Below, piece by piece: positions 44,909 to 56,347 of a stretch of DNA of 64,000 bases (position 1 is the stretch's first letter; every line of letters starts with the position of its first letter). The position numbers were made by a program, and so were the translations under genes. The DNA is taken from contig NC_008577.1 in assembly GCF_000203935.1 (NCBI RefSeq), positions 3,472,001 to 3,536,000 of the forward strand, in the 5' to 3' direction. This stretch comes from Shewanella sp. ANA-3. Lineage in GTDB: Bacteria; Pseudomonadota; Gammaproteobacteria; Enterobacterales; Shewanellaceae. The notes under the pieces were generated by a model that did no database searches, was not told the origin of the DNA, and saw only the letters and a program-made list of their open reading frames with translations.

Positions 44909-47422
44909 TTACAGTTTCCAAATATCATCTCGATAGCCCGCAATCGTCACATCACTGGAGAAGCGACCGCTGGCCGCGGTGTTGCGAATACTCATTTGCG
45001 TCCACTTTTTCGGATCTTTATAGGCCTTCGCCACCGCTTCTTGGGCGAGGCGATAACTGTCGAAATCCGCCGCCGTCATCCACTGATCATCCGCGCTTTC
45101 AATCGAGGCGATAATGGGATCGAAAATCCCCGGTTCCAGCAGGTTAAAATGGCCGCTCTTGAGTAAGGCCATGACTTCGGATAAGGCGTGGGACTCGGCG
45201 ATAATCCGCTGCGGTTGATAATCGCAGCGCATTTGGGTCACTTGCTCGGCGTTGAGGCCAAAGAGGAAAAAGTTATCCTCGCCCACCTCTTCGAGCATCT
45301 CGATATTGGCGCCATCTAAGGTGCCTATGGTGAGTGCGCCGTTCATCATGAACTTCATATTGCCCGTGCCAGAGGCCTCCTTGCCCGCGGTGGAGATTTG
45401 TTCGGAGACATCGGTGCCGGGGCAGATTTTTTCCATGGCACTGACGTTGTAATTGGGCAGAAACGCAAAGCGCAGATAAGGCGCCACCACAGGATCGCAG
45501 TTGACCATATGGGCAACATTACTGGCGAGTTTGATGATAAGTTTCGCCATAAAGTAACCGGGCGCCGCTTTACCGCCAATCAATACGCAGCGTGGCACTA
45601 GATGCTCCGTGTGCCCCTGCTGGATTTGATGGTACAGATGGATCACATGCAGAATATTAAGGAGCTGACGCTTGTATTCGTGGATCCGCTTAACCTGCAC
45701 ATCAAACAGCATTGCAGGGTCAAACTCGACGCCACATTCCTTGGCGATCATCTTAGCGAGTTGCACCTTGTTGGCTTGTTTCACCTCACGCCACTTTTGA
45801 ATAAAGCTGGCGTCTTGGGTTAAGGCATTGAGCGCCGTCAGCTGGCTTAAATCCGTCACCCAACCCTTACCTAAATGGCTGGTTAACAGTTTGGCGAGCG
45901 CGGGATTGCAGTGGGCTAACCAACGTCTTGGGGTCACGCCATTGGTGCGATTGTTAAACTTCTCCGGCCACAGGCTATAAAAATCCTTAAACAGGCCCGA
46001 CTTTAATAACTGGGTATGCAGCGCCGCCACACCGTTTACCGAAAAGCTCGCCACTATGGCTAGGTACGCCATGCGCACATGGGGATCGGGGCCATCTTGA
46101 ATTATCGACATGCTGGCCAGTTTAGCGCCATCTCCCGGCCAGTGATGGGCAACTAAATCTAGGTATCTGGCGTTGATTTCATAGATGATTTCTAAAATTC
46201 GCGGCAGCATCAACGCCATCATACGCACGGGCCAGCGCTCTAACGCCTCGGGCAACAATGTGTGATTGGTATAGGCCATTGTGTGGCTGGTAATCGCCCA
46301 CGCGGCGTCCCATTCTAGGCCATATTCATCCACCAGCAGCCGCATTAATTCGGGGACGGCAATACTCGGGTGAGTGTCATTCAATTGGATCACATTTTTC
46401 GCGGCAAACTCACTGAAGTCATGGCCGTGGTGATGCACCCAACGCTTTAAAATCGCCTGCAGGCTAGCGGAGGACAAAAAGTACTGCTGACGCAGCCGCA
46501 GCTCCTTACCGTTCTCACTGGCATCGTTGGGGTACAGCACCATAGTGATCTGTTCAGCGAGGTTCTTGCACGCCACCGCCTCTGTGTAATCCCCTTGGTT
46601 AAACTCTGCTAAATCAAAGTCATCCGTCGCCTCGGCCTTCCAGAGTCTGAGGCTATTCACCCGGCCATTGCGATAACCGGGCACGGGCATATCATAGGCC
46701 ACGGCGAGCACATCTTGAGTATCGACCCAAATCATGTGCCTGCGCCCTTGTTTATCCACATAGGATTCGGTGTGACCGAAGAACTTTACCGTCACATTAT
46801 GGTGCGGAACACGCACCTCCCACGGGTTGCCCTCACGTAGCCAACGATCCGGACGCTCCACCTGATAGCCATCGACAATCTTCTGGGCGAACATGCCGTA
46901 TTCGTAACGAATGCCATAACCCGTGACGGATAAATCCATGCTGGCGCAGCTATCGAGAAAACAGGCGGCGAGTCGACCAAGGCCACCATTGCCTAACCCC
47001 GCATCGTGTTCGGCCTCCTCAAGCTCCTCAAGAGACACGGAATATTGGCTAAGCGCCTCGCGGCTGTCTTGCTCTAAATCTAGATTTAACAAGGCATTAC
47101 CTAATGCCCTGCCCATCAGAAACTCCAGCGATAAATAGGCCACTTGCTTGTTGTCATAGCAGCTATCTTTGATGCGCGTCTCACGCCACTCATCCAACAT
47201 TTGCTCCTTAACGCTGAGTGCCAGTGCTTGAAATAACTCACCGTGAGCCACTTCGCCGCGGCTTAATCCATAACGCACATGGCGATTAAAGGTCGCGGGC
47301 AGGGCATCACAGGGCTCGCAGGGTTCGAGTGTCGCTTTTGGCTTACTCGGCGCGGCCTTAGTGGCACGTTTTTTGGGGGGAACGCCGCTGGTATTTGGGC
47401 TCAGCTCACTGTTATGACTCAT
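44909..47422 (-). CDS. glgP: Glycogen phosphorylase
   Basis: Releases glucose 1-phosphate from glycogen ends with a pyridoxal phosphate cofactor. 837 residues. EASGTGNMKFMMNGALTIGT contains the PLP-binding lysine. NGVTPRRWL and NDTHPSIAVPELMR are other conserved segments. An extra N-terminal Lys/Pro-rich stretch of about 40 residues (GVPPKKRATKAAPSKPKATL) precedes the fold and may be disordered. It begins 2 bases after the glgX stop, indicating coupling. Confidence 0.95.
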   Translation of the reverse strand: MSHNSELSPNTSGVPPKKRATKAAPSKPKATLEPCEPCDALPATFNRHVRYGLSRGEVAHGELFQALALSVKEQMLDEWRETRIKDSCYDNKQVAYLSLEFLMGRALGNALLNLDLEQDSREALSQYSVSLEELEEAEHDAGLGNGGLGRLAACFLDSCASMDLSVTGYGIRYEYGMFAQKIVDGYQVERPDRWLREGNPWEVRVPHHNVTVKFFGHTESYVDKQGRRHMIWVDTQDVLAVAYDMPVPGYRNGRVNSLRLWKAEATDDFDLAEFNQGDYTEAVACKNLAEQITMVLYPNDASENGKELRLRQQYFLSSASLQAILKRWVHHHGHDFSEFAAKNVIQLNDTHPSIAVPELMRLLVDEYGLEWDAAWAITSHTMAYTNHTLLPEALERWPVRMMALMLPRILEIIYEINARYLDLVAHHWPGDGAKLASMSIIQDGPDPHVRMAYLAIVASFSVNGVAALHTQLLKSGLFKDFYSLWPEKFNNRTNGVTPRRWLAHCNPALAKLLTSHLGKGWVTDLSQLTALNALTQDASFIQKWREVKQANKVQLAKMIAKECGVEFDPAMLFDVQVKRIHEYKRQLLNILHVIHLYHQIQQGHTEHLVPRCVLIGGKAAPGYFMAKLIIKLASNVAHMVNCDPVVAPYLRFAFLPNYNVSAMEKICPGTDVSEQISTAGKEASGTGNMKFMMNGALTIGTLDGANIEMLEEVGEDNFFLFGLNAEQVTQMRCDYQPQRIIAESHALSEVMALLKSGHFNLLEPGIFDPIIASIESADDQWMTAADFDSYRLAQEAVAKAYKDPKKWTQMSIRNTAASGRFSSDVTIAGYRDDIWKL

Positions 47423-47424
47423 AG

Positions 47425-49683
47425 TTAATTCCTTATAAAATCAGCATGAAACAGCATAAGACTGCGATCCTGTAGCAAGTACCGCGTCGGTGAGGACTGA
47501 GCATCCAGCGGCTCAGTGGGAGTTAAAAATTGTGGGTCGGTTTGGGTATGCAGCAGACATTGCCACGGCCCTAAACCGTCAAAAATCGGCAGAGTAAAGG
47601 CCAAGGGATGCTCATCGGCATTGACCATTAACAACAGTGCTTGAAGGCTGTCACCCTGAGTCTGTGGTTGAGTGGCGGTTAAATTGCCCGATAGCACCAC
47701 GCAGAGGCTGCGGCCCATGGACTCACTCCACAGGCTTTTGCTCATAGGTTCACCTTGGCGACTAAACCAATCCAGCCTCGCCCCCGATGGGGTTGATACA
47801 GGGCTTGCTGCTTGAGTTGAAGATGACTCAGACGACCAATCGAAAGCATTGGCCACTAGCTGCTCATGGATAAAACGTTTGGCACACAAGAGCGGAAAGC
47901 GTTTACGCAAGGCAATCAACTGTGAGGTGAAACTCAGCAATGAGCTATCCATGCCATCCGATGACCAATCGAACCAATTCAATGGGTTATCTTGGCAATA
48001 GGCGTTATTATTCCCGCCTTGGGTGCGGCCCGTCTCATCGCCGCTGAGTAACATGGGCACCCCTTGGGAAAGGAATAATGTGGTCAATAGATTGCGTTGC
48101 TGGCGAGCGCGCAGCGCAAGAATGGTGGCGTCGTCGGTGTCGCCCTCTACTCCGTAGTGATGGCTGAAGTTCTCATGGTGGCCGTCGCGGTTTTCTTCAC
48201 CGTTGGCCCAATTGTGCCGCTCGCAATAACTCACTAAATCTTTAAGGGTAAAACCATCGTGACTGGTTAAAAAGTTGATACTGGCGGCAGGAGGACGACC
48301 GCTATGCTCAAAGAAATCCCCCGAGCCATGAAATCGCCTCGCAAACTCGGGCAACATGGCGTGATCGCCCCGCCAAAAACGCCGCATAGTGTCGCGGTAT
48401 CTGTCATTCCACTCGCTAAAGGCCACCGGGAAATTACCCAGCTGATACCCACCCGGACCAATATCCCAAGGCTCGGCAATCAGCTTCACCCGGCAAAGTA
48501 CTGGGTCTTGCAGCAACGCATCGAAAAAACCACTACCTGGGTCGAATCCATAGGCTTCACGGCCAAGGCAGGCGGCTAAATCGAAACGAAAGCCATCGAC
48601 CCCCATCACTTCGACCCAGTAACGCAGCGAATCTAACACCAACTGCAACATGCGTGGGTGATTGAGGTTTAAGGTATTGCCGCAGCCGGTATCGTTGATA
48701 TAAAAGCGTTTATCGTTTGGATGCAGTCGGTAATAACTCAGATTGTCGATGCCGCGAAAGCTAAAAGTCGGTCCGAGACGACTGCCCTCGGCGCTGTGGT
48801 TATAGACCACATCGAGAATGACTTCGATGCCCGCACCGTGCAGCGCATCCACCATGTTGCGAAACTCGCCGATATCCTCACCCGAGAGATAACTCGGCTC
48901 AGGCGCAAAAAAGCCAATGCTGTTATAGCCCCAATAGTTAGATAGCTGTTTTTCAAGCAGAAAGGGCTCGGAGAAAAATGCCTGAACCGGCAGTAACTCG
49001 ACGCAATTCACGCCGAGATTGACTAAGTAATCTATCGCGGCATTCGATGCCAGCCCAGCAAAGGTACCACGCAGCGGCGCATCTATCTCAGGGTGCAGCG
49101 CGGTAAATCCCTTTAAGTGCATCTCATAGATAATGCACTGCTCAAGTGGCAATGGCTCACGCTTGCTTGCAAGCGGCCGAATAGTATGGGCCTTAGCGGC
49201 ATCCAAAAGGGGTCGAGTATCGACCACTTTGCATTTTGGGACAAAGTCCGCGTTATCTAAGGTACTGAAAGATAAGTCCTCGTTGGGGTTATCAATCTCA
49301 TAACCAAAGTTGGCGATATGGTGGTGATAGCGTCCCACGAGCTGGCGAGCGTAAGGGTCTAATAGCAACTTATGCGGATTAAATCTGTGGCCTAATTGCG
49401 GCTCGTAGGGACCATAAACACGGTAGCCATAAAGCTGGCCGGCACTCAGTCCATGCACATACAAATGCCAGATCTGCTGGGTCTGCTCCGTCAAGGCGAT
49501 GCGCTGAATTTCCACCTCGCCTCGGGCATTAAACAGACATAACTCCACCCCAGTGGCATGGGCCGAAAACAGGGCGAAATTCACCCCGCCATCATCGACC
49601 GTCGCCCCCAAGGGAAAGGGCTGCCCCGCACTTAGGTTATACGCGGTTGAGCCATCAGCATTTACAGGCACAGGATTCGTCAT
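47425..49683 (-). CDS. glgX: Glycogen debranching enzyme
   Basis: Hydrolyses alpha-1,6 branches left by phosphorylase (GH13 isoamylase type). 752 residues from ATG 49683, which overlaps the glgB stop as ATGA. The longer frame to 49779 lies inside glgB and is rejected. An N-terminal CBM48 domain ([20 protein letters not shown], about 27-46) precedes the GH13 barrel with [30 protein letters not shown] and NFLTSHDGF. The C-terminal domain is somewhat longer than in E. coli GlgX (657 residues). Confidence 0.93.
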   Translation of the reverse strand: MTNPVPVNADGSTAYNLSAGQPFPLGATVDDGGVNFALFSAHATGVELCLFNARGEVEIQRIALTEQTQQIWHLYVHGLSAGQLYGYRVYGPYEPQLGHRFNPHKLLLDPYARQLVGRYHHHIANFGYEIDNPNEDLSFSTLDNADFVPKCKVVDTRPLLDAAKAHTIRPLASKREPLPLEQCIIYEMHLKGFTALHPEIDAPLRGTFAGLASNAAIDYLVNLGVNCVELLPVQAFFSEPFLLEKQLSNYWGYNSIGFFAPEPSYLSGEDIGEFRNMVDALHGAGIEVILDVVYNHSAEGSRLGPTFSFRGIDNLSYYRLHPNDKRFYINDTGCGNTLNLNHPRMLQLVLDSLRYWVEVMGVDGFRFDLAACLGREAYGFDPGSGFFDALLQDPVLCRVKLIAEPWDIGPGGYQLGNFPVAFSEWNDRYRDTMRRFWRGDHAMLPEFARRFHGSGDFFEHSGRPPAASINFLTSHDGFTLKDLVSYCERHNWANGEENRDGHHENFSHHYGVEGDTDDATILALRARQQRNLLTTLFLSQGVPMLLSGDETGRTQGGNNNAYCQDNPLNWFDWSSDGMDSSLLSFTSQLIALRKRFPLLCAKRFIHEQLVANAFDWSSESSSTQAASPVSTPSGARLDWFSRQGEPMSKSLWSESMGRSLCVVLSGNLTATQPQTQGDSLQALLLMVNADEHPLAFTLPIFDGLGPWQCLLHTQTDPQFLTPTEPLDAQSSPTRYLLQDRSLMLFHADFIRN

Positions 49684-51917
49684 AGGCTGGTATCTCTTGG
49701 CGCATCCGTCGCAGGCCCGAGGATTAAGCAACCCAGGGGCGGCACAGTGATCAACGCGCTCGATGCCATGCCCTGCCAAGGTAAATCTTCGGCAATCACC
49801 TTGCCCGCATTCCCCTGATTGCTACCGCCATAGAGATGGCTGTCGCTATTGAGGTACTCACAAAAATCCCCGCCTTGGGGCAAGCCGATACGAAATCCTT
49901 GGTGCAGGGTTGGCGTCATGTTCACCACAAACACCAAGGGCACATCACTACCCTCGCCATAGCGAACAAAGCTAAAAATACTGTCGCGACCATTGTCACA
50001 ATCAAGCCAGCGAAACCCCTGTGACTCATAGTCGAGCACGGATAAGGCGGGGAATTGTCGATAAAGCCAATTCAGATCCCGAAGCCAGCGCTGTACGCCT
50101 TGGTGGGGTTCAAAAGCGAGCAAATGCCAATCGAGGCTATGGTTATGGTTCCATTCGTCGCGCTGGGCGAACTCGCCGCCCATAAACAGTAATTTTTTGC
50201 CCGGATGCCCCCACATAAAGCCGTAATAGGCCCTGAGGGTGGCGAATTTTTGCCAGTCATCGCCAGGGATTTTATGCAGCAAAGAGCCCTTGCCGTGCAC
50301 CACTTCATCGTGGCTTATCGACAGCATAAATTGCTCCGAATAGGCATACATCAAACTAAAGGTCAGCTGGTTATGGTGATACTGGCGATAGATGGGATCG
50401 CGGCCCAAGTAGCTTAGGCTGTCGTTCATCCAGCCCATATTCCACTTAAAACCAAACCCCAGCCCGCCGCAATCCGTCGGCTTAGTCACCCCCGCAAAGG
50501 CGGTCGACTCTTCGGCTATCATGCAAATGCCAGGGAAGGCTTGATACAAACGTTGATTCAACATTTGCAGAAAATGAATCGCCTCTAAATTCTCCCGTCC
50601 GCCATAGGCATTGGGCAGCCATTGCCCGGGTTCACGGCTGTAGTCGAGGTACAACATGGATGACACCGCATCAAGCCTGAGCCCATCGAGGTGAAATTCC
50701 CGCAGCCAATAGCAGGCATTGCTGAGCAGAAAGCTGCGTACCTCACCACGGTCGTAGTTATAGATCAGCGTGTCCCAATCGGGGTGCGTACCTTTACGCG
50801 GGTCTTCATGTTCGTAGAGGCAAGTGCCATCGAAACGCACAAGGCCATGGGGATCCTTAGGGAAATGCGCCGCGACCCAATCGAGTAACACACCAATCTC
50901 GGCCTGATGGCAGGCATCGATAAAGGCCTTTAAGCCATTGGCATCGCCAAAACGATGGGTCGGCGCATACAGGCCAACGGGTTGATACCCCCAAGAGCCG
51001 TCGAAGGGATACTCGCTGACTGGCATCAACTCTATATGGGTAAAACCTTGCTCCTTCACATAGGGGATCAATTGCTCGATTAAGTCTTGATAATCAAAAT
51101 ATTGCTCACCGAACTCACCTTTTCGGCGCCAAGAGCCTAGCTGCACTTCGTAGATAGACATAGCGGCGCGATGCCAAGCCGTGGTCGCCCGTTTGTGCAT
51201 CCATTGTGTATCCGCCCACGGGTGTTGGTGTTTTTTCGGCACTATGGAGGCATTGTGCGGTGCACATTCCATTTGGGTCGCCATAGGGTCGGATTTGGCG
51301 TGGCGCTCGCCATTTTGATAAACCAAATCAAACTTATAGTGCGCGCCTTGGGCAACATCTGGCAGAAAAATCTCCCATAAGCCGTTGGCCATATGTTGGC
51401 GCATCACATGGCGAGTATCGTCCCAGTGGTTAAAATCCCCCACCACAGAAACCCGCTTAGCATTGGGCGCCCATACGCAAAAATGCACGCCTTCGACGTT
51501 ATCGACGTGGCGCCAGTTCGCACCTAAAAAGCGATAGGCCTGCTCAGAACTTCCTTCGCCAAAGAGGTATAAGTCCTGACTATCGAGGAGAGAACCAAAC
51601 TGATAAGGATCGATAATATCCAGCTCGCAGAGGGGATAAACCACCCGTAGCGCATACAAAAAAGGCTTAACCCGTCTGCCAAGCGTGCCTGCAAATAGCC
51701 CCGCCTCATTAACGCGCTCAAGGCTCGCTACCTTACGGCCATCCTTAAGACTTATCACATCAACTTTTTGGGCGTTGCGTAAAAAACAGCGCACCACCAA
51801 GGCCTTACCCTCGTTGATGCTGTGCATACCGAGCAGGGAAAACACATCCGTATATTGACCATTTAACAGCGCAACATCGCTACCGTCATAGAAGTAAGTC
51901 TGGGCTTGAGTCATCAT
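49680..51917 (-). CDS. glgB: 1,4-alpha-glucan branching enzyme
   Basis: Introduces alpha-1,6 branches into glycogen (GH13). 745 residues from ATG 51917; ATG 51914 is equally possible (GGAAG lies 4 and 7 bases before them). Upstream TTG 51938 overlaps the malQ stop and is less likely. Two N-terminal CBM48-type domains (about 5-230) include [20 protein letters not shown]. The barrel has [24 protein letters not shown] (nucleophile Asp), IAEESTAF and [12 protein letters not shown]. Coupled to glgX by a 4-base overlap. Confidence 0.94.
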   Translation of the reverse strand: MMTQAQTYFYDGSDVALLNGQYTDVFSLLGMHSINEGKALVVRCFLRNAQKVDVISLKDGRKVASLERVNEAGLFAGTLGRRVKPFLYALRVVYPLCELDIIDPYQFGSLLDSQDLYLFGEGSSEQAYRFLGANWRHVDNVEGVHFCVWAPNAKRVSVVGDFNHWDDTRHVMRQHMANGLWEIFLPDVAQGAHYKFDLVYQNGERHAKSDPMATQMECAPHNASIVPKKHQHPWADTQWMHKRATTAWHRAAMSIYEVQLGSWRRKGEFGEQYFDYQDLIEQLIPYVKEQGFTHIELMPVSEYPFDGSWGYQPVGLYAPTHRFGDANGLKAFIDACHQAEIGVLLDWVAAHFPKDPHGLVRFDGTCLYEHEDPRKGTHPDWDTLIYNYDRGEVRSFLLSNACYWLREFHLDGLRLDAVSSMLYLDYSREPGQWLPNAYGGRENLEAIHFLQMLNQRLYQAFPGICMIAEESTAFAGVTKPTDCGGLGFGFKWNMGWMNDSLSYLGRDPIYRQYHHNQLTFSLMYAYSEQFMLSISHDEVVHGKGSLLHKIPGDDWQKFATLRAYYGFMWGHPGKKLLFMGGEFAQRDEWNHNHSLDWHLLAFEPHQGVQRWLRDLNWLYRQFPALSVLDYESQGFRWLDCDNGRDSIFSFVRYGEGSDVPLVFVVNMTPTLHQGFRIGLPQGGDFCEYLNSDSHLYGGSNQGNAGKVIAEDLPWQGMASSALITVPPLGCLILGPATDAPRDTSL

Positions 51918-51934
51918 TTGGCTTCCATTTTTAG

Positions 51935-54340
51935 TCAAAGGGTATCTGTATGCGCAGCCGTTTCTGGCAAATGTCTTGCCGCAGCAATGCGTTGCAAACG
52001 CTCAGCCAGCGCAGGCCTAGCTGCAGCTTCGCTTAGGCTGATGGGCAATCGCCGCTGCCAATTGGGGTACTCGAGCCAAGTGCCGGGAATATTCACCGCA
52101 TGGCGATCCCCGAGCAGATCGCACCACTGCACACTGTAAAGTGCGCTGTTGCCCGAGGCGCCAAATGGCATCCACGCCGTTAATAAATCTTCAATATCAA
52201 CCTGTTGAATATCTGTCTCCGGCAATAAGCCCTGGGAGATTAAGCACTGCGCCAGCTGGTGTTTTTCCTGCTCACGTCCGGCTAAGGCCTCACCTAATTG
52301 CTCGTCGGTATTGAACAGTTCGAGTTGTCGCCTCAGGTGCAAATCGCTGCCCGTCCACCAGGCGACTAACGTCGGCACATCGTGGTTTGCCAGCATCATC
52401 AAACTCTGGAACTTATAGTGGCTCGGCGGCTTAAAGCCTTGATGGTCTTTGCAGAAGTAGAACAACTCGTTGGAGTAAACCCCCGCCTGATACAGGCGAT
52501 GAATAATATCGGGCGGCACTAGGCCCAAATCTTCACCAATCACCACACAGCGGGCACGTTGACTCTCAAGGCAGAGAATCGCCAACAGGGTTTCGACCGG
52601 GTAATACACATAGGCGCCATGGCCGAGGCGCTTATCCAGTGGCCACCACCAGAGTCGCAGCAGCCCCATCACATGGTCGATTCGCAGTGCCCCGCAGTGG
52701 GTCATATTGGCGCGAGTCAGTTCAATAAAATGGCGATATTGATGCTGTTTTAGCTTGACGGGATCGAGGGGCGTAAGTCCCCAGTTTTGTCCCTGCGGCG
52801 CGAAGGGATCCGGCGGCGCGCCTATGCTGGCGTTTAAGCAGAACTGCTGTGAATTGGCTTGAACCTCAACGCCTTGCAACGCAGCGCCTACGGCCAAATC
52901 ACGAATAAGCCCAATGCCCATTCCCGCTTCTTTGGCTTTGAGCTGGCACAATTGCAGTTGATCTTCGGCCACAAACTGCAGATATAAATAAAAACCTTCA
53001 TCCTGTGCGATCGCCCTTGGGCTGCGTAGCGATTCGGCTTGGGCAAATTCCCTGAGCGGCGCGCCCTGCTCTGCCACAAAATCCTCAAATCGCTGCGCCC
53101 TGGGTGTGTTGGGCTGTAAATGGTGTTCGCAAAAGACAGTATATAAACGTGCAAAGGCGCGGTACTTAAGCTCGCTGACCTTGGGGTAATCGAGCCAGTT
53201 CTCCGCGTTGAGTAGGGCAATGGTTTCTTGCCACTCTTTCGCCGTAAACTCCGTCTTTAATGGCTCAAATTCAGGCACGCTAGGTAAATGAATATACAGC
53301 GGATTCAGCCTTCTACGATCGCAGGGACTATAGGGACTCGGATGTTCCGGCGCGGCAATATCTAAGGCATGCAATGGATTAAGCTGAATAAAATCGGCGC
53401 CATATTCGGCCACTAAACCGATAAGCTGCTCTAAATCGCCAAAGTCGCCCATGCCCCATTGGCTTTCGCTGCGCAGACTATAGAGCTGAAGGCTCACACC
53501 CCACGGTTTATGGCGCTTTCCTTGAGCTACAGCGCTCATCACCCCTTGATAGGCGGTTCTCGGTGCCACCATAAAAGTGCCATGGAATTCAGTCGTCTTA
53601 CTTGCGGCAGAGTTGCTTGCTGATGAGTTGCTTGCTGCTGAGGTGCTTGCCGATGCAAGGCCTTGCTGAGCATCTGCCAGCCCAAGCAAACTGACGCTCA
53701 GTGCGTGGTACCCCAATCCCAAGCAAGATAAATCACTTAAGTTGTCTTTATTGTTAGATGTGTTTGGTGCGGCGCTGACATTTTCCCATGAACGGCGCAT
53801 CTCAGCCTTGCTATCTTGCTCAGCGGCATCGCCCGCATCACGGCAATGAAACTCATGACCTAAAAGGTCGAGACGGTATTGCAGGTACTGACACTCATTG
53901 GCAAAGGGGCTATTGCCAAACTGTGCCAATTCCTGCGCCTGAATACGATAATCCCCAATGGGTTTTAGCGCCGAAAACGGCACCTCGAGGATAACCCTCT
54001 CCCCTTGCTCACAGGTAAAGGTGAGCAGCAGATCGCCACGGTAAGATTGAGGTAAATACAGACAGACCCAAGGTTCGTCGACATAGCACCAATGAAACGC
54101 CGGCAACACTTGTGTCCAATGATGTGCATCGAGTTCATATACCTGAGCGTCAAGCTCATCGCCACTGGGTAAACTCGTTAATGGTTCATCCTTTGCCTCG
54201 CAGGCCTGAGTATTTTTCTCCTGCAACATACAGGTCAAAATCCCTTGCCTGTCCGCCTCGGGAATGCGGATGTACTGGCCGAAGCAGTCGGTAAAGTCTG
54301 CTCCTACGCCCCGCAAATACAGCAACTTCTCCAGCCCCAT
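51935..54340 (-). CDS. malQ: 4-alpha-glucanotransferase (amylomaltase)
   Basis: Transfers maltodextrin segments between chains (GH77), recycling the short glucans left by GlgP and GlgX. 801 residues. GH77 segments seen: [35 protein letters not shown] (nucleophile Asp), [13 protein letters not shown] (acid/base Glu), and [15 protein letters not shown]. An Ala/Ser/Asn low-complexity stretch of about 20 residues near 230-250 comes from short DNA repeats and is probably a surface loop. First gene of the glycogen operon, 17 bases before glgB. Confidence 0.92.
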   Translation of the reverse strand: MGLEKLLYLRGVGADFTDCFGQYIRIPEADRQGILTCMLQEKNTQACEAKDEPLTSLPSGDELDAQVYELDAHHWTQVLPAFHWCYVDEPWVCLYLPQSYRGDLLLTFTCEQGERVILEVPFSALKPIGDYRIQAQELAQFGNSPFANECQYLQYRLDLLGHEFHCRDAGDAAEQDSKAEMRRSWENVSAAPNTSNNKDNLSDLSCLGLGYHALSVSLLGLADAQQGLASASTSAASNSSASNSAASKTTEFHGTFMVAPRTAYQGVMSAVAQGKRHKPWGVSLQLYSLRSESQWGMGDFGDLEQLIGLVAEYGADFIQLNPLHALDIAAPEHPSPYSPCDRRRLNPLYIHLPSVPEFEPLKTEFTAKEWQETIALLNAENWLDYPKVSELKYRAFARLYTVFCEHHLQPNTPRAQRFEDFVAEQGAPLREFAQAESLRSPRAIAQDEGFYLYLQFVAEDQLQLCQLKAKEAGMGIGLIRDLAVGAALQGVEVQANSQQFCLNASIGAPPDPFAPQGQNWGLTPLDPVKLKQHQYRHFIELTRANMTHCGALRIDHVMGLLRLWWWPLDKRLGHGAYVYYPVETLLAILCLESQRARCVVIGEDLGLVPPDIIHRLYQAGVYSNELFYFCKDHQGFKPPSHYKFQSLMMLANHDVPTLVAWWTGSDLHLRRQLELFNTDEQLGEALAGREQEKHQLAQCLISQGLLPETDIQQVDIEDLLTAWMPFGASGNSALYSVQWCDLLGDRHAVNIPGTWLEYPNWQRRLPISLSEAAARPALAERLQRIAAARHLPETAAHTDTL

Positions 54341-54849
54341 ATTTGTCGCCCCCGCGACTGCTCATCCATAGCCTTAGATAGGCAGTAACCATGCCAGCGC
54401 AAAATAACAGCATGAAGACAGATTTGTGTCAGCCAAGTGACAACAAAGAAAACTTATAAATCAGCATCTTGAATAAAATGTGTGCCTTTATCGCCCAAGC
54501 CTTGGCCCACGGGGCCATCTCGTAAACGCACTAGTTTGAAGCAGGGAGTGATTAAAAAAGGTGCAACGCGCTTAAATGGCGCAAGCAAAACAGCGTCTTA
54601 TCTTGGAGCAGTATTTCCAGAAGCATCGCATCGGTTGAATCCCCAGCGCAAACAACAAACCACGTATCAGTAACTAGCTGCAACACTTTGTATCAATTGC
54701 ATTTTTCATCTTGAACTCCAGTTCATCGCTCTGTCACTATGCGCGTTCAAAACAAAAACAACACCTAATCGCAACATTTACCTACAGCTACTTACATCAT
54801 TCAAAGTGGCAGGAATAAATGGCGAACGATGCAAAATAAGGAAATTGAT
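54341..54849. other. Divergent promoter region between malQ and the cyclophilin gene
   Basis: 509 bp. A 63-codon frame at 54482 has no ribosome site or family and is not called. TGAACT-CC-AGTTCA (54712-54725) is a perfect 6-bp inverted repeat and a possible operator. No sure promoter was seen. Confidence 0.5.
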
Positions 54850-55485
54850 ATGAAAAGAATCACGGGACTTTTACTCGCCAGCAGTTTGAGCTTAGCCCTT
54901 GGCGCCTGCGGCGGCAGTGGCGACGATGAATTAACACCAACGATCCCGACTCCCGATCCGACCCCACCGAGCTTAAGCGCCGATGTCTGTTATTTAATGA
55001 GCACCACAAAGGGAGATTTGACCTTAGCCATCGACCTCACCCATATGCCGATCACGGGTAAGAACTTTAAACAATATGTCGATAAGTCATTCTATAACGG
55101 TACTTTATTCCACAGAACCATCAACAACTTTGTGATCCAAGGCGGTGGTTTCACCACGGGATTACAAAGCAAGCCGACCAGCGCGCCGATTAAAAACGAG
55201 GCCGCCGTCGGCATCAGCAACAAACGCGGCACTATCGCAATGGCGCGAACCACAGTGCCAGACTCAGCGACATCACAGTTCTTTATCAATGTGTTAGATA
55301 ATCCTCAGCTCGATGCTTCGGCGAGCAGCTATGGTTATGCCGTGTTTGGTAAAGTTGTCGAAGGAATGGATGTGGTCGATCAGATAAGCATTGTGCCAAC
55401 CAAAACCAGCAATGGTTTTAGCGACACACCTGTGAATGAAATTTTGATCAATAGCGTGATGGAAACGACCTGTCCCGCCGCCTAG
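54850..55485 (+). CDS. Lipoprotein peptidyl-prolyl cis-trans isomerase (cyclophilin)
   Basis: Cyclophilin-type proline isomerase expected to act in the periplasm as a lipoprotein. 211 residues from ATG 54850, which has AAGGAAA 6 bases upstream; the frame continues to 54829 without support. The signal ends in the lipobox LGAC (Cys 20), followed by Gly/Ser/Asp and a Thr/Pro linker, then the domain with FHRTINNFVIQGGGF (catalytic Arg) and SATSQFFINVLDN. Compared with cytoplasmic PpiB the domain is complete. Convergent with the MarR gene. Confidence 0.92.
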   Translation: MKRITGLLLASSLSLALGACGGSGDDELTPTIPTPDPTPPSLSADVCYLMSTTKGDLTLAIDLTHMPITGKNFKQYVDKSFYNGTLFHRTINNFVIQGGGFTTGLQSKPTSAPIKNEAAVGISNKRGTIAMARTTVPDSATSQFFINVLDNPQLDASASSYGYAVFGKVVEGMDVVDQISIVPTKTSNGFSDTPVNEILINSVMETTCPAA

Positions 55486-55495
55486 CAAAAATAAC

Positions 55496-55519
55496 AAAGC
55501 ACTGTAGATACAGTGCTTT
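55496..55519. terminator. Bidirectional terminator between cyclophilin and MarR genes
   Basis: AAAGCACTGTA, GA, TACAGTGCTTT: 11-bp perfect stem, A-rich before and T-rich after. Confidence 0.85.
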
Positions 55520-55543
55520 TATATTATTAGCACCGAAAGGGGA

Positions 55544-56020
55544 TTATTCGTCCCCTTGAATTTTACCCACCAACAACATAGGCGCAGCATCAATTTTATC
55601 GGCGTCCATCATGGCGGCAATACGCTCCACCGATGAGAGCAATTGACTCTGCTCCCACTCTTCAAGATTTTGATATTGCTTTATAAAATGCTCTTGAAGT
55701 GGTTTAGGCGACTCTTGCAATAATGCCCGCCCCGCCTCACTTAAATGTAAATGCACCTTGCGCTTATCGGACTCGCTGCGTTTGCGGATCACTAATCCCC
55801 GCCCTTCGAGCCTATCAATAATTGTCGTCACTGTGGCAGGGCTGAGGGTGATTTCTTCGGCCACCTGTTTGGCTAAGGGAGCGCCGAGCTGGGCAATTTT
55901 CTGCATCACCATCAACTGCGGCCCCGTCAGGCCTGAATGTTTATTGAGTTGCCGGGAATGAATGTCGATAGCGCGGATCACCCTACGCAGTGAAATCAGC
56001 AGTTGTTCGTATTTTTCCAT
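55544..56020 (-). CDS. MarR-family transcriptional regulator
   Basis: 158 residues from ATG 56020 (MEKYEQLLISLRRVIRA). Upstream ATGs at 56041 and 56044 are possible but add residues outside the family. The winged helix-turn-helix has LAKQVAEEITLSPATVTTII (recognition helix) and a wing with LVIRKRSESDKRKVHLHLSE, typical of MarR. It is divergent from the iron alcohol dehydrogenase gene with 327 bases between, and may regulate it or itself; ligand unknown. Confidence 0.88.
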   Translation of the reverse strand: MEKYEQLLISLRRVIRAIDIHSRQLNKHSGLTGPQLMVMQKIAQLGAPLAKQVAEEITLSPATVTTIIDRLEGRGLVIRKRSESDKRKVHLHLSEAGRALLQESPKPLQEHFIKQYQNLEEWEQSQLLSSVERIAAMMDADKIDAAPMLLVGKIQGDE

Positions 56021-56347
56021 CGTGCTTCGCGTGCTCCTCATCAACCCAACGGCCGCACCTTACCAGAAACTCAGCCACAACTCACCTCGGCGGGCAATTT
56101 AATCGCATAATAATCTGAGTTTAACTAAACAAGCATAAGCTGAAAAAAGCTTTTAAAAACATAGCGTATATCGAGCCTAATCCCTGTCATAAAAGTTCAT
56201 TATTTAGTTATCTAGTTCCAACTTTAGTGGGAATTTCACCCCAATAAACTGCCTAAGCCGATCTAGATCACATCTTACATACCCCTTAATTGGTAGCTTG
56301 GTCACCAGAAAGAAACAAATTTAATTTACAAGCAAATAGGTGGACTT
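56021..56347. other. Divergent marR / adhB promoter region
   Basis: 327 bp, AT-rich. It includes one CRP-like site (separate entry) 73 bases before the adhB ATG. No further operator was recognised. Confidence 0.5.
56260..56275. promoter_or_regulatory. CRP-like site upstream of adhB
   Basis: GATCTAGATCACATCT matches the right 16 positions of the ideal CRP palindrome (GATCTAGATCACATTT) at all but one position. The left half is CCGATC, so the site is one-sided but strong. It centres about 80 bases before the ATG. Confidence 0.6.

Noticed and set aside
49683..49779. Longer start for glgX
   Set aside because: The extension lies inside glgB; the ATGA overlap start agrees with the family.
54482..54673. 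63-codon frame between malQ and the cyclophilin gene
   Set aside because: No ribosome site, no recognised family, in a promoter region.
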